In this document: positions 33,999 to 43,215 of the stretch, piece after piece
Position numbering within the stretch: position 1 is the stretch's first letter
How the letters are laid out: each line of letters begins with the position of its first letter
Assembly: GCF_001720485.1 (NCBI RefSeq)
Contig: NZ_CP017114.1
Location: 1,984,001-2,048,000 of the forward strand
Source: Cobetia marina
GTDB lineage: Bacteria; Pseudomonadota; Gammaproteobacteria; Pseudomonadales; Halomonadaceae
Direction: 5' to 3'
Length of the DNA: 64,000 nt
Made by a program: the position numbers and the translations under genes
The notes under the pieces: model-generated
Told to the model about the DNA's origin: nothing
Seen by the model: only the letters and a program-made list of their open reading frames with translations
Databases searched by the model: none

Positions 33999-35288
33999 TC
34001 AGCCCTCCATCAGGTTGGGCAGGAACAGCACGAGTTCCGGGATGAAGGTGATCAGCATCAGTACGGTCAGCATCGCGCCCAGCATCAGGCCCAGCGGACG
34101 CAGCGAGTCGCTGACGTTGATCCCGGCGATGCGACACGCGGCCATCAGGTCGATCCCCAGCGGCGGCGTGTTGGCGCCGATGGCCAGATTGACGGTCAGC
34201 AGCACCCCGAAGTGCACCGGGCTGATGCCGTATTGCGCCAGCAGCGGCATCACGATGGGCGTCACGATGATGATGATCGCCACGCTTTCCATGAAGGAGC
34301 CCAGCACCAGCAGCACGGCGGTCAGCAGCAGCAGGACGCTGATGCGGCTGTCGGTGAATTCGCCGATCAACTGGGCGATGGCCTGCGGCACCTGCTCGTA
34401 GGTCAGACCCCAGGCGAACATGCCGGCCGCGCCGATGATCAGCAGGATGGCGCCGGTGGTCTCGGCGGTCGCGCGGACGCTGTCCAGAAAGCCCTGCCAG
34501 GTGAGGCTGCGATAGACACAGGTACCGATGATGATGGCGTAGAGAATCGCGGAGGCGGCGGCCTCGGTGGGCGTGAACACCCCGAAGCGGATACCGCCGA
34601 TGATCATCACCGGCACCATCAGCGCCGGCATGGCACTGAGCAGCGCGCGGCGACGCTCGCCGGGCACACGGGCCGCGACACCGCCCGACCAGCCATGCTT
34701 GCGTGACAGGTAGAGGGCGACGCCGACCAGCGCGACCGTCAGCATCAGGCCGGGGATGATGCCGCCCATGAACAGCTGGCCCACCGAGGTATTGGAGGTG
34801 GTGCCGTAGACGATCATCACGATGCTGGGCGGAATCACGGTGCCGATGGAGCTGGCGGTGCCGACCAGCGCACTGCTGAAGCCCTTGTCATAGCCATTGC
34901 GGGCCATGGTGGGCAGCAGCATGCTGCCGATGGCGATCACGTCCGCCACACCGGAACCCGACAGCGCGCCGAACATCATGCAGGCGAGCACCGCGACCAC
35001 CGCCAGGCCGCCGCGGATATCACCGACCATCGCCATGCACAGGCGTACCAGGCGCTCAGTGAGGCCAGCGCGGTTCATCAACTGGGCGGCGAGCACGAAC
35101 AGCGGAATCGCCAGCAGGGTGAAGCTTTCCATTCCGGCCACGAATTGCTGCGCCGAGACCATCATGGGCGCGGCACCGAAGGCCAGCAGGTAGAAGAGGG
35201 CCGACATCAACAGCGCGAAGGCGATGGGAATGTCGATGAGGATGCCGAGCGCGAATACGCCGAGCAGAGCCAGGGCGCCGAGAGTCAT
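33999..35288 (-). CDS. TRAP transporter large permease (DctM type), second system
   Basis: Large TRAP subunit, 429 residues, about twelve membrane segments. Seen: FALGILIDIPIAFALLMSALFYLLAF at the start and GTVIPPSIVMIVYGTTSNTSVGQLFMGGIIPGL, the family's hallmark region. The ATG overlaps the stop of the small permease gene as ATGA, with AAGGAG upstream. Confidence 0.93.
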   Translation of the reverse strand: MTLGALALLGVFALGILIDIPIAFALLMSALFYLLAFGAAPMMVSAQQFVAGMESFTLLAIPLFVLAAQLMNRAGLTERLVRLCMAMVGDIRGGLAVVAVLACMMFGALSGSGVADVIAIGSMLLPTMARNGYDKGFSSALVGTASSIGTVIPPSIVMIVYGTTSNTSVGQLFMGGIIPGLMLTVALVGVALYLSRKHGWSGGVAARVPGERRRALLSAMPALMVPVMIIGGIRFGVFTPTEAAASAILYAIIIGTCVYRSLTWQGFLDSVRATAETTGAILLIIGAAGMFAWGLTYEQVPQAIAQLIGEFTDSRISVLLLLTAVLLVLGSFMESVAIIIIVTPIVMPLLAQYGISPVHFGVLLTVNLAIGANTPPLGIDLMAACRIAGINVSDSLRPLGLMLGAMLTVLMLITFIPELVLFLPNLMEG

Positions 35289-35878
35289 GGGGCATCTCCT
35301 TGGCGAGAGGAAGCGTTGTCAGGCGCAGTGGCATCCGTCTCGTGAACCTCGGCTCCGATGGCCGAAGGGCTCAACAGATGCTCAAGCTGGATCAGAGCCA
35401 TCGCGGTGCAGCACAGCGGCACGGACAGGTAGACGATGCCGGCGGGAATCTGCAGCGCGGTGGTGGTCTGGCGCATCGTGATGGCGCTCAGGTCCATGCC
35501 TGCCTTGGCCAGCAACAGCAGCATGATCAGGATCATCGCGTCAGTGATGCGTCCGGTGATGCGCTGGACACGCACCGAGCGCACCAGCAGCGGCAGCAGG
35601 CCCGCACTCAGGTGAGTGCGGTTGCGGGTGCAGGACACCGCGGCCAGCAATGTCGTCCAGACCAGCACCAGCTGCGGCAATTCCTCTGCCCAGTGCGGCG
35701 GCTGACCCATCACCCAGCGCATGAAGACCGTCCAGATCACCAATGCCGACAGCGCGGCGACTCCGCTGGCTGCCAGGGCCAGACAGCCCCGGCAGCACCA
35801 ACGTGAGAGAGTGATCATCAAGGTGCGCACGGCGCACAGCACTGCCAGCGGTTTGACGGAGGGAGCGGCGGAAGACAT
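35285..35878 (-). CDS. TRAP transporter small permease (DctQ type), second system
   Basis: Small TRAP subunit of about 197 residues with four hydrophobic segments and the motif VIWTVFMRWVMGQPPHWAEELPQ after helix 1, typical of DctQ. ATG at 35878 has AAGGGCGAG upstream; a GTG at 35884 overlapping the binding-protein stop is the alternative. The C-terminal 25 residues are polar (TDATAPDNASSRQGDAP). Confidence 0.88.
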   Translation of the reverse strand: MSSAAPSVKPLAVLCAVRTLMITLSRWCCRGCLALAASGVAALSALVIWTVFMRWVMGQPPHWAEELPQLVLVWTTLLAAVSCTRNRTHLSAGLLPLLVRSVRVQRITGRITDAMILIMLLLLAKAGMDLSAITMRQTTTALQIPAGIVYLSVPLCCTAMALIQLEHLLSPSAIGAEVHETDATAPDNASSRQGDAP

Positions 35879-35880
35879 CG

Positions 35881-36873
35881 TCACTCGCCCTTGCGGTATT
35901 GCTCGACCAGGCCCATCAGCTCAGGCCCGAAGACGTCGGCGTAATCAGCCCACACACCCTGCACCTTGGCATTGAAGGGCGCGGTATCGACCTCGTTGAC
36001 CTGCATGCCGGCTTCTTCCAGCTTGGCGACCAGCTCGGCGTCATCCTTCTGGGTCATCGCGCGCTGCTTGTCACGCCATTCGTCGGCGCTCTTCTGCACA
36101 GCGGCCTGATCCTGCTCGGAGAGCTGATTCCAGGTGAAGTTGGAGATGGTCAGGCACGCGGGTGCCCAGACGTGACCGGTAAGGGAGACGTAGTCCTGCA
36201 CTTCGCTGAACGAGGAGGAATAGATGATGGCCAGCGGGTTTTCCTGGGCATCGAACACGCCCTGCTGCAACGCGGAGTAGAGCTCACCGAAGGACAGCGG
36301 TGCCGGGCTTGAACCCAGCGCGGTGAAGGTGTCCAGACGCATCTTGTCCGGCGTGACGCGAATCTTGAGGCCCGCGAGGTCTTCCGGGCTGGTGATGGGG
36401 CCGCGATTGTTGGTGACGTGACGGAAGCCGTTCTCCCACCACGACAGGATCTTCATGTTGTGCTCGTCGGCGATGTCCTCGAGCGCATCGCCCAGCTTGC
36501 CGTCATAGGCGGCGTAGGCGTGTTCGCGGTCCGGCCAGGAGTAGGGCAGTTCGACGATGCCGAATCGCGCATCCAGCGGCTGGAAGGAACCACAGCCGAT
36601 CACGCCGGCCGGCACGCTGCCGATCTGCATGCCTTCGACGACGGTCTTCTCATTACCGAGCTGGCCACTGGGGAAGACCTGGAAATTGACGCGGCCCTCG
36701 GTCGCCTCGGCGACATCCTTGGCGAAGCCTTCCGCCGCGATGTTCCAGCTATGGGTCGGCGCCAGCACGTGGCCGAGCTTGATATCCTGAGCCTGGGCGG
36801 CGCTCAGCGGCAGGGCACAGGCCGCCGTGATGGCAGCAGTCAGCAGGGCAGGCTTCAGCGGGACGGATTTCAT
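35881..36873 (-). CDS. TRAP substrate-binding protein (DctP type), second system
   Basis: Periplasmic binding protein, 330 residues from the ATG at 36873, which has AAGAGGTG upstream; the 50-codon upstream extension is non-coding. Signal peptide MKSVPLKPALLTAAITAACALPL, cleaved near AQA-QD. Seen: the GRVNFQVFPSGQLGNE motif, LAGLKIRVTPDKMRLDTFTALGSSPAPLSFGELYSALQQGVFDAQENPL with the ligand-binding Arg, and DGQEN-like positions typical of dicarboxylate/sialate-type binders. First gene of a seven-gene operon running to 28494, whose enzymes should process its ligand. Confidence 0.92.
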   Translation of the reverse strand: MKSVPLKPALLTAAITAACALPLSAAQAQDIKLGHVLAPTHSWNIAAEGFAKDVAEATEGRVNFQVFPSGQLGNEKTVVEGMQIGSVPAGVIGCGSFQPLDARFGIVELPYSWPDREHAYAAYDGKLGDALEDIADEHNMKILSWWENGFRHVTNNRGPITSPEDLAGLKIRVTPDKMRLDTFTALGSSPAPLSFGELYSALQQGVFDAQENPLAIIYSSSFSEVQDYVSLTGHVWAPACLTISNFTWNQLSEQDQAAVQKSADEWRDKQRAMTQKDDAELVAKLEEAGMQVNEVDTAPFNAKVQGVWADYADVFGPELMGLVEQYRKGE

Positions 36874-37227
36874 CGGGACACCTCTTGGAGTTGTTATGGT
36901 CGTGACAGGCGTCTCTGTGTACGCCTTGACCCAAGAGTGTGTTCTGCTCGTGTATTTCGGTAGTTGCGAATTCTTATTCTTGGTATTAATCAGATTTATG
37001 ATGGGTCTGGATGTCCCGCCCACCTGACCGCCCAGTTCTTTTATATACCGTTATCTTCTTTGGTACCCATTTCAGTTCCGGCAAGCCTGAGAGAAGCAGC
37101 AGTCATCGGGACACGCAATGCAAGGCGCCCGCGAAGAGGCATGTCTTCGCGGGCGCTGATGTGTCGCTGAGGCGGCCTGGTTGGCGCCTGAATGGCGCCT
37201 GACTGTCGTTTAAGAGCCGCGCTCGCG
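36874..37227. other. 354-bp gap: operon promoter region and metY hairpin
   Basis: No gene is seen. The part near 36900-37080 is AT-rich and should hold the promoter of the TRAP operon; no sigma-54 -24/-12 match was found. At 37125-37156 a perfect 13-bp inverted repeat with a 6-base loop (arms gcgcccgcgaaga and tcttcgcgggcgc) lies about 70 bp after the metY stop and probably ends metY transcription. A short direct repeat (ggcgcctga) follows at about 37183-37202. Confidence 0.55.
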
Positions 37228-38550
37228 TCAGGCCACCGCCTTGTCCAGCGCCTGGCTGACATCGGCGATGATGTCGTCGATATGCTCGATCCCCACCGAG
37301 ATGCGAATCAGGTCAGCCGAGACCCCGGCCATGGCGAGTTCTTCCTCGTTGAGCTGGCGGTGGGTGGTGGAGGCCGGGTGGCAGGCCAGCGACTTGGCAT
37401 CGCCGATATTCACCAGGCGCAGAATCATCTGCAGCGCATCGATGAACTTGCCGCCGGCGATACGCCCGGCTTCGGCCTGATCAGCCCCTGTCGCGTCCGT
37501 CTTGATGCCGAAACTGATGATGCCGGAGGCCTTGCCGCCGGTGATCTTCTGGCAGGTGGCGTGATAGGGGCTGTCCGGCAGGGCGCCGTAATTGACCCAG
37601 CTGACGCTCGGGTGCTGCTGAAGGTATTCGGCCAGCGCGAGCGCATTGCTGCAGTGGCGTTCCATGCGCAGGGCGAGTGTCTCCAGCCCCTGCAGCAGCA
37701 GGAAGGCACTGTGCGGGGCGAGCGCGGCGCCGGTATTGCGCAGCGGTACCACGCGACAGCGACCGATATAGGCGGCCGGGCCGAAGGCTTCGGTGTATAC
37801 GACGCCGTGATAGGAGGGGTCTGGCTCGTTGAGGATCGGGAAGCGGTCCTTGTGGGCGACCCAGTCGAACTTGCCGGAATCGATGATGATGCCGCCCACG
37901 GTGGTGCCGTGGCCGCCGATGTACTTGGTCAGCGAGTGGATCACGATATCGGCGCCGTGATCGAAGGCGCGACACAGCACCGGGGTGGCCACGGTGTTGT
38001 CGACGATCAGCGGCACGCCATGCCTGTGGGCGATCTCGGCCAGACGCTCGAGATCGACGATGTTGCCGGCAGGATTGCCGATGGACTCGCAGAACACCGC
38101 TTTGGTCTTGTCATCGATCAGCGCTTCGAGTGCGGCGAAATCATCAAAGGCCGCCATGCGCACCTCGACCCCCTGACGCGGCAGGCTGTGGGCGAACAGG
38201 TTGTAGGTGCCGCCATACAGCTGGCTGGTGCTGACGATGTTGTCACCGACTTCCACCAGCGCCTGGATGGCATAGGTGATCGCCGCCATGCCGGAGGACA
38301 CCGCCAGCGCCGCGATCCCGCCTTCGACGGCGGCCATGCGCTGCTCCAGCACGTCATTGGTCGGGTTCATGATGCGGGTATAGATGTTGCCCGGCACCTT
38401 GAGATCGAACAGGTCCGCGCCGTGCTGGGTGTCGTCGAAGGTGTAGGAGGTGGTCTGGTAGATCGGCACCGCCGCCGCCTTGGTGGTGGCTTCCGAGGTG
38501 TAGCCGTGATGCAGGGCGAGCGATTCCAGCTTCATGTTGTCGACTGACAT
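37228..38550 (-). CDS. metY: O-acetylhomoserine sulfhydrylase
   Basis: PLP enzyme of the Cys/Met metabolism family, 440 residues, the length of MetY-type O-acetylhomoserine (thiol)-lyases rather than the shorter MetB/MetC. Seen: YSRI-like YTRIMNPTNDVLEQRMAALEGG region near 57-78, SSGMAAI near 85-91, and the PLP lysine Lys209 in HSLTKYIGGHGTTVGG. It makes homocysteine from O-acetylhomoserine and sulfide in the cytoplasm. AAGGA precedes the ATG. Single gene; no SAM riboswitch was recognised upstream. Confidence 0.92.
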   Translation of the reverse strand: MSVDNMKLESLALHHGYTSEATTKAAAVPIYQTTSYTFDDTQHGADLFDLKVPGNIYTRIMNPTNDVLEQRMAAVEGGIAALAVSSGMAAITYAIQALVEVGDNIVSTSQLYGGTYNLFAHSLPRQGVEVRMAAFDDFAALEALIDDKTKAVFCESIGNPAGNIVDLERLAEIAHRHGVPLIVDNTVATPVLCRAFDHGADIVIHSLTKYIGGHGTTVGGIIIDSGKFDWVAHKDRFPILNEPDPSYHGVVYTEAFGPAAYIGRCRVVPLRNTGAALAPHSAFLLLQGLETLALRMERHCSNALALAEYLQQHPSVSWVNYGALPDSPYHATCQKITGGKASGIISFGIKTDATGADQAEAGRIAGGKFIDALQMILRLVNIGDAKSLACHPASTTHRQLNEEELAMAGVSADLIRISVGIEHIDDIIADVSQALDKAVA

Positions 38551-38724
38551 GGCAGTGTCCTTGTGCGAGAGCGTGGCGAAGATCTTGTTGTGGGGTGCGG
38601 TTTTGGTGCGTGCCGTTTCATGCGAGCCGTGTGCCGTTCAGGTCCTGCCGCAATCGGCAGGCATGGCGCGGGCCGCGATGCCGCTCAACATTAGCAACGG
38701 GGCATCTCCAGGTCCATGCGTCGT

Positions 38725-39729
38725 TCACGCCGTCACGACAGGCCGCTGGCTGGGCGGCACGCCGAACTGGCGACGAAAGGCGGTGGCGAAATTGGCCGCG
38801 CTGCGATACCCCGCCATCTCGGCGGCGGCCTCCACCGTGACATTGCGGTCCTGCAGCAGGTGCGCCGCGCGGAGCAACTGCCGCCGCCTCAGGTCCCTCG
38901 CCATGGTCTGGCCGTAGGCGTCGCGATAGCGGCGCTGCAACTGGCGCACGCTCATGCCCAGCCGGGCGGCGATCTCTGCCTGACTCAGATAGGCCACTTC
39001 CCCGCTGGAGATCCAGTCCTCGAGCCTCGCCTGCCACTCTGACGTGCCCTGCAGGCGGCGCTGTGCGCTGTCATCCGCCTGGGGCGGTCTGGCCGCCAGG
39101 CACTCGCTGATCACCTCAAGCGCCACTGACTCGATGCCGAGTCTAAGCGCCAGCGTGCCCGGCCGTTGGCGACTGAATTCCTCCAGGCGCTCGACCAGAC
39201 GCGCAGACGGCTGCCAATGGTAATGCGCCAGATGCCGCGCCTCGGGCATCACCTCGCTGGCGCTTGAGATCCCCAGATGCCACGTCAGCCAGGCTGGCGT
39301 CAGCGTCAGGATGGCGCTGTGCTCATAAGCCCCCTTGGGGCTTTGCAGCCGGAATTCGGTGGGCTCATCGAGGGCGATGCACAGCGCTCGGCCCGGCTTC
39401 AGCGCATGGCGCTGTGGCCCGAAACTGACCCTGGGCTCGCCACGCCATACCACGGCGATCTTCAGCGATGGCTCGATGCGGGAGCGAATCATCAGATCCG
39501 CCCGCTTGCGGATGCGGTTGAGGCGCATGAACAGGCCCGGCTGCACTTCCTGCAGGTGCATGTTGCCGATCAGCGCGCCATCGGCTGACTGGCCCTCGGC
39601 GGGCTGGCATTGGTGGTCGCTGGTCAGTGCCCGCGCCATGCGGTGCACGTGATCGAGCTCGATGATCCGGTGGCGTGCGCCTGCCGAGGTGTGAGAGCTG
39701 GCGAGGCCGGGAGGGGGTGTAAGGCTCAT
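38725..39729 (-). CDS. AraC-family regulator, siderophore-receptor type
   Basis: AraC/XylS regulator, 334 residues from the ATG at 39729; the frame extends 21 codons further without support. The N-terminal part (about 1-215) is an effector domain resembling PchR/YbtA-type regulators, with a core similar to SLKIAVVWRGEPRVSFGPQR; the C-terminal part has two HTH motifs (about 240-330; QAEIAARLGMSVRQLQRRYRDAYGQTM and VEAAAEMAGYRSAANFATAFRRQFG). It is divergent from a TonB-dependent siderophore receptor gene, with a Fur box in the spacer, so it likely activates that receptor when the siderophore is bound. Confidence 0.88.
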   Translation of the reverse strand: MSLTPPPGLASSHTSAGARHRIIELDHVHRMARALTSDHQCQPAEGQSADGALIGNMHLQEVQPGLFMRLNRIRKRADLMIRSRIEPSLKIAVVWRGEPRVSFGPQRHALKPGRALCIALDEPTEFRLQSPKGAYEHSAILTLTPAWLTWHLGISSASEVMPEARHLAHYHWQPSARLVERLEEFSRQRPGTLALRLGIESVALEVISECLAARPPQADDSAQRRLQGTSEWQARLEDWISSGEVAYLSQAEIAARLGMSVRQLQRRYRDAYGQTMARDLRRRQLLRAAHLLQDRNVTVEAAAEMAGYRSAANFATAFRRQFGVPPSQRPVVTA

Positions 39730-39815
39730 CTTGTCGCACCTGCAAACATCAGGGAGGGTTCCGCAAAGGTTTTTGTCGTCATGGAGTGCCAAAATGCCCC
39801 GTCAGTCACACAGAT

Positions 39816-39834
39816 GCAAATAATTATCATTAGT
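39816..39834 (+). promoter_or_regulatory. Fur box upstream of the siderophore receptor
   Basis: Nineteen bases including ATTATCATTA match the GATAATGATTATCATTATC consensus at 14 of 19 positions by my count. The site is 36 bp upstream of the receptor start and within the spacer shared with the AraC gene, which fits iron-dependent repression. Confidence 0.75.
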
Positions 39835-39870
39835 AGCGATAGCCAGAGACACAAGAGGCAAGGGGACACG

Positions 39871-42042
39871 ATGAACAAGGTGACGGTACGGGGACGCGGT
39901 CTGTGCGGGGCAGGCACGCGTCGCTTGATGATCGGGGCGGGCGTGGTGCTGGTCAGTCTGCCGGCACAGGCGGAAGACGCGACGATGGTGCTGGATACCC
40001 AGCGGGTGACGGGGCTGCGCCTGTATGACATGGCGTCCAGTGAGCAGAGCGGCGGCTACAGCGTTGACGCTGCCACGGTGGGCTCGAAGGTACCGGCCTC
40101 GCTGCGCGACATTCCGCAGTCGGTGAGCGTGGTGACCCATGATGCCATCGAGGACCAGAACTTCATCACGCTGGATCAGCTGGCGGCACGTACGCCAGGC
40201 GTGCGGGTGCTGAACAATGACAGCGGTCGCTCGTCGATCTTCGCGCGCGGCTATGAATACGATGCCTACAGCATCGATGGGCTGTCCGCGCCGATGTCGA
40301 GTCTGACGGGCTCGGTGCCATCCCTGACTGCCATCGACCGGGTCGAGGTCATGCGTGGGCCATCCGGTCTGTTCAACAGCACCAGTGAGCTGGGCGGGGT
40401 CATCAATCTGGTGCGCAAGCGCCCGACCGATACCTTCCAGGGCGCCATCAGCGGCAGCGTCGGTACGCTGGAAGACCGAAGCGTCAGTGTCGATCTCTCC
40501 GGGCCCATCGATGAGCAGGGCCGCATCCGTGGACGCCTGGTGACCCGCTCCACCGAGCAGGCGCAGTGGGTGGATGACAACGACAACACGCTGAATGATT
40601 TCTATGGCGCGCTGGAAGTCGACCTCGATGAGAACACCGAGCTGTCATTGGGGGTGATCCACAACACCAAGGACATCAGCGTCAATCAGGGTCAGCCGGT
40701 CGATGGTGACAACAACTTCACCTATGGCCGCCGTTCGGCATTCTACGGCGCGGACTGGAACAGCTTCGAGAGCGATGCCACCGATGTGATCGCCGAGCTG
40801 ACCCACCGTTTCAGCTCACGCGGCTATGGTCGACTGGCGGCGCGCTACAGTGATCGCAATGCGGATTACGAGTACGCCTACAGTGGCTCGGCACTGAGCG
40901 ATACCGGCGACTTGAGCAGTGTCGCGGGCTATGCCGGTTTCACCGATGAGACCTCGGTGAGCGTGGATGCCAGCTACACCCAGGGCTTCGATGCCTTCGG
41001 CAACCAGAACGAATTCGTGGTCGGGGTCGATTACAAGACATCGGACTCGGATACCACCGCGGCGCGCACCGGCAACCTGACCGGCTCCAGCGCCAGCATC
41101 AGCGAGCTGAACAACCTGGCCTATGTCGACATACTCGGCAATGCCCGGGATGGCGTGAGCGGCTACAGCCTGTCGCGCACCGAGACCACCCTGGAAGAGC
41201 AGGGCCTGTACGGCAAGGTGACACTGCGGCCCGTGGCACCGCTGGCAGTGATACTGGGCGCGCGCGTCAGCCAGTTCTCGGCCGAGACAGAAGACAAGCT
41301 CAATGGCGGCAGTAGCGACATGCAGGACACCGCCGTCACGCCCTATGGCGGACTCGTCTATGACCTGGACGCCGACCACTCCCTCTATGCCAGCTACTCC
41401 AGAGTCTTCGAGCCGCAGACCCGCGAAGGCGAGGATGGCGACCTGATCGACCCGCGCGAAGGCGAGCAATACGAGATCGGGATCAAGGGCAGCTATCTGG
41501 ATGGCGCACTGAATGCGCGTATCAGTGGTTTCCAGTTGACCGACAATCACCGTGCTGCCTCCTCGACCGACGGTAGCGTCAGTTACTCGGTGGATTCCGG
41601 CAAGATGCGCATCACCGGTGCGGAGCTTGAACTGGCCGGCAACATCACGCCGCAGTGGGATGTCATCTTCGGCTACACCTACATGGATTCCGAGGTGCTG
41701 GAGGCCGGCAGCTCCGATGCACTGCTGATGCTGATGCCCAACAACATGGTCAATCTGTGGACCCAGTATCGCTTCGAGGGCAACCTGCTGGATGGCGTTT
41801 CCGTCGGTGCCGGGATGACGGCACTGAGCGATTTCGACAGCACCCAGGGCACCATCCAGGCACCGGGCTATGCGGTGTTCGATGCCATGCTCGGCTATCA
41901 GTTCACGCCCAAACTCAGTGGCCAGCTCAACGTTTACAATCTGTTCGATCGTGAATATTACGTGCGCGCCGGTTCCGCCAGTGTCTTCAACTTCGTGGGA
42001 CGTCCGGCCAGCGCCGTCGCGACCCTCAAGTACGAGTTCTGA
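39871..42042 (+). CDS. TonB-dependent siderophore receptor
   Basis: Outer-membrane beta-barrel receptor, 723 residues from the ATG at 39871, which follows AAGGGG; the frame open from 39610 overlaps the AraC gene and is rejected. Signal peptide cleaved near AQA-ED (about 30-33); plug domain (about 65-180) with SLRDIPQSVSVVTHDAIEDQNFITLDQLAARTPG and DRVEVMRGPSGLFNSTSELGGVINLVRKRP; then a 22-strand-type barrel ending in the canonical terminal Phe (LKYEF). The plug resembles ferric-siderophore receptors of the FhuE/FoxA group. Regulation by Fur and the adjacent AraC protein is inferred. No siderophore biosynthesis genes are nearby, so a xenosiderophore is possible. Confidence 0.93.
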   Translation: MNKVTVRGRGLCGAGTRRLMIGAGVVLVSLPAQAEDATMVLDTQRVTGLRLYDMASSEQSGGYSVDAATVGSKVPASLRDIPQSVSVVTHDAIEDQNFITLDQLAARTPGVRVLNNDSGRSSIFARGYEYDAYSIDGLSAPMSSLTGSVPSLTAIDRVEVMRGPSGLFNSTSELGGVINLVRKRPTDTFQGAISGSVGTLEDRSVSVDLSGPIDEQGRIRGRLVTRSTEQAQWVDDNDNTLNDFYGALEVDLDENTELSLGVIHNTKDISVNQGQPVDGDNNFTYGRRSAFYGADWNSFESDATDVIAELTHRFSSRGYGRLAARYSDRNADYEYAYSGSALSDTGDLSSVAGYAGFTDETSVSVDASYTQGFDAFGNQNEFVVGVDYKTSDSDTTAARTGNLTGSSASISELNNLAYVDILGNARDGVSGYSLSRTETTLEEQGLYGKVTLRPVAPLAVILGARVSQFSAETEDKLNGGSSDMQDTAVTPYGGLVYDLDADHSLYASYSRVFEPQTREGEDGDLIDPREGEQYEIGIKGSYLDGALNARISGFQLTDNHRAASSTDGSVSYSVDSGKMRITGAELELAGNITPQWDVIFGYTYMDSEVLEAGSSDALLMLMPNNMVNLWTQYRFEGNLLDGVSVGAGMTALSDFDSTQGTIQAPGYAVFDAMLGYQFTPKLSGQLNVYNLFDREYYVRAGSASVFNFVGRPASAVATLKYEF

Positions 42043-42044
42043 GC

Positions 42045-43073
42045 ATGACACTCATCAAGGCGACAACGGCAGTGAGAGAAAGACAGGGACGTCCTTCTCG
42101 CGTTCGTCCACCGTTTCATGACCGATGGCACCACCGCTTGCACGACCGACTGCGAGGCTGGGGGCGCCGGTGGGTGATGGCAGGAGTGACGTCAGGCGTG
42201 CTGCTGTCATCAAGCCCCGTCATGAGCCACATGGGAGACGCCAGGGTGCTGCAGGGAACGACGACCGCATTCACGCAGCACTCATCCACCACGGGACATG
42301 ACTACCTGATTCAGGTGGCGCTGCCGCAGATCGCACCGCCCGAGGGCGGCTATCCGGTACTGCTGGTGCTGGATGGCAATCGTCACCTGGATCTGTTCAC
42401 GGCAGCGCGCGACATATTGGGACGCCGTGGATTTGACAAGGCGCCGTCAGACCTCGCCATCGTCGCGGTCGGTTATGCGGGGAGTGGCGGTCGCGGCCCT
42501 GACAGAGCCTTTATCTCTAAAGCACGCTTCAAGGATTTCACGCCACCGCTCACCACCGGCACGGCGCCAGAGGGTACCGGCGGTGGCGAGGATTTCCTCG
42601 CCTATCTGACCCAGGCTCTGCCGCCTGCACTGGCCTCACGCTATCCGCTCGATCTCGAGCGGCCTGCGCTGGTCGGCCACTCACTCGGCGGCCTGTTCGC
42701 GCTCCATGCCCAGCAGAAGGTGCCCGAGGCCTTCGGGGCCATCTTCGCGATCAGCCCTTCGCTGTGGTGGCGGCAGGAGAATGACCCGGCCAGCTGGCCG
42801 CTGCGTCTTGCCTGCTCCGAGGCGGCGGGCCCGGTGTACATCGCCGCTGGCGGGCGCGAGCAATCGCCGCAGCCCAGGCGACAGGACCCTGAACGGGACA
42901 GGCTGCGTGTCCAGCGCGCGATGATCGACAACGCACATGAGCATGCACGCCAGCTGCGCGAGCACTGTCCGCAGGTAGCCGTCCAGTGGCGACTGTTCGA
43001 GGGCGAAGACCACGGCAGCGTGATGTGGCCCGCCGCGCGGGCAGTGATGGAACGATTGATGAGGCCACGCTGA
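42045..43073 (+). CDS. Siderophore-esterase-like alpha/beta hydrolase
   Basis: Alpha/beta hydrolase of the esterase-D / IroE-Fes type, 342 residues. Arginine-rich N-terminus followed by a hydrophobic stretch (VMAGVTSGVLLSSSP, about 44-58), which suggests membrane anchoring or export; nucleophile Ser213 in VGHSLGGLFAL; YPVLLVLDGNRHLDLF near 103-118 as the oxyanion region; His in EGEDHGSVMWPA near the end. The start is 2 bp after the receptor stop. By analogy with IroE it could hydrolyse the imported or periplasmic siderophore and free iron. Confidence 0.82.
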   Translation: MTLIKATTAVRERQGRPSRVRPPFHDRWHHRLHDRLRGWGRRWVMAGVTSGVLLSSSPVMSHMGDARVLQGTTTAFTQHSSTTGHDYLIQVALPQIAPPEGGYPVLLVLDGNRHLDLFTAARDILGRRGFDKAPSDLAIVAVGYAGSGGRGPDRAFISKARFKDFTPPLTTGTAPEGTGGGEDFLAYLTQALPPALASRYPLDLERPALVGHSLGGLFALHAQQKVPEAFGAIFAISPSLWWRQENDPASWPLRLACSEAAGPVYIAAGGREQSPQPRRQDPERDRLRVQRAMIDNAHEHARQLREHCPQVAVQWRLFEGEDHGSVMWPAARAVMERLMRPR

Positions 43074-43131
43074 TCGCGGATGCATGAGCTGAACAACGTA
43101 AGCAGTGAAATGGAGTAGAGAGTGAAAGCAA

Positions 43132-43179
43132 ACGGCGGCATCAGCATGGGACATTCTTCGTCCTAGCTGATGCCGCCGT
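43132..43179. terminator. Convergent terminator between esterase and madM
   Basis: A perfect 14-bp stem (acggcggcatcagc / gctgatgccgccgt) with a 20-base loop is flanked by A-rich and T-rich (GTTTTGC) sides and can serve both strands. Confidence 0.85.
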
Positions 43180-43215
43180 CGTTTTGCTTCAGGGCTGCTT
43201 GTGTCAGAGCAGCGC

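Noticed and set aside
36874..37227. Sigma-54 promoter for the second TRAP operon
   Set aside because: TRAP operons are often sigma-54 dependent, but no correctly spaced GG/GC pair was found in the spacer.
39610..39870. N-terminal extension of the TonB receptor frame
   Set aside because: It overlaps the AraC gene and Fur box, and the signal peptide begins at the ATG 39871.
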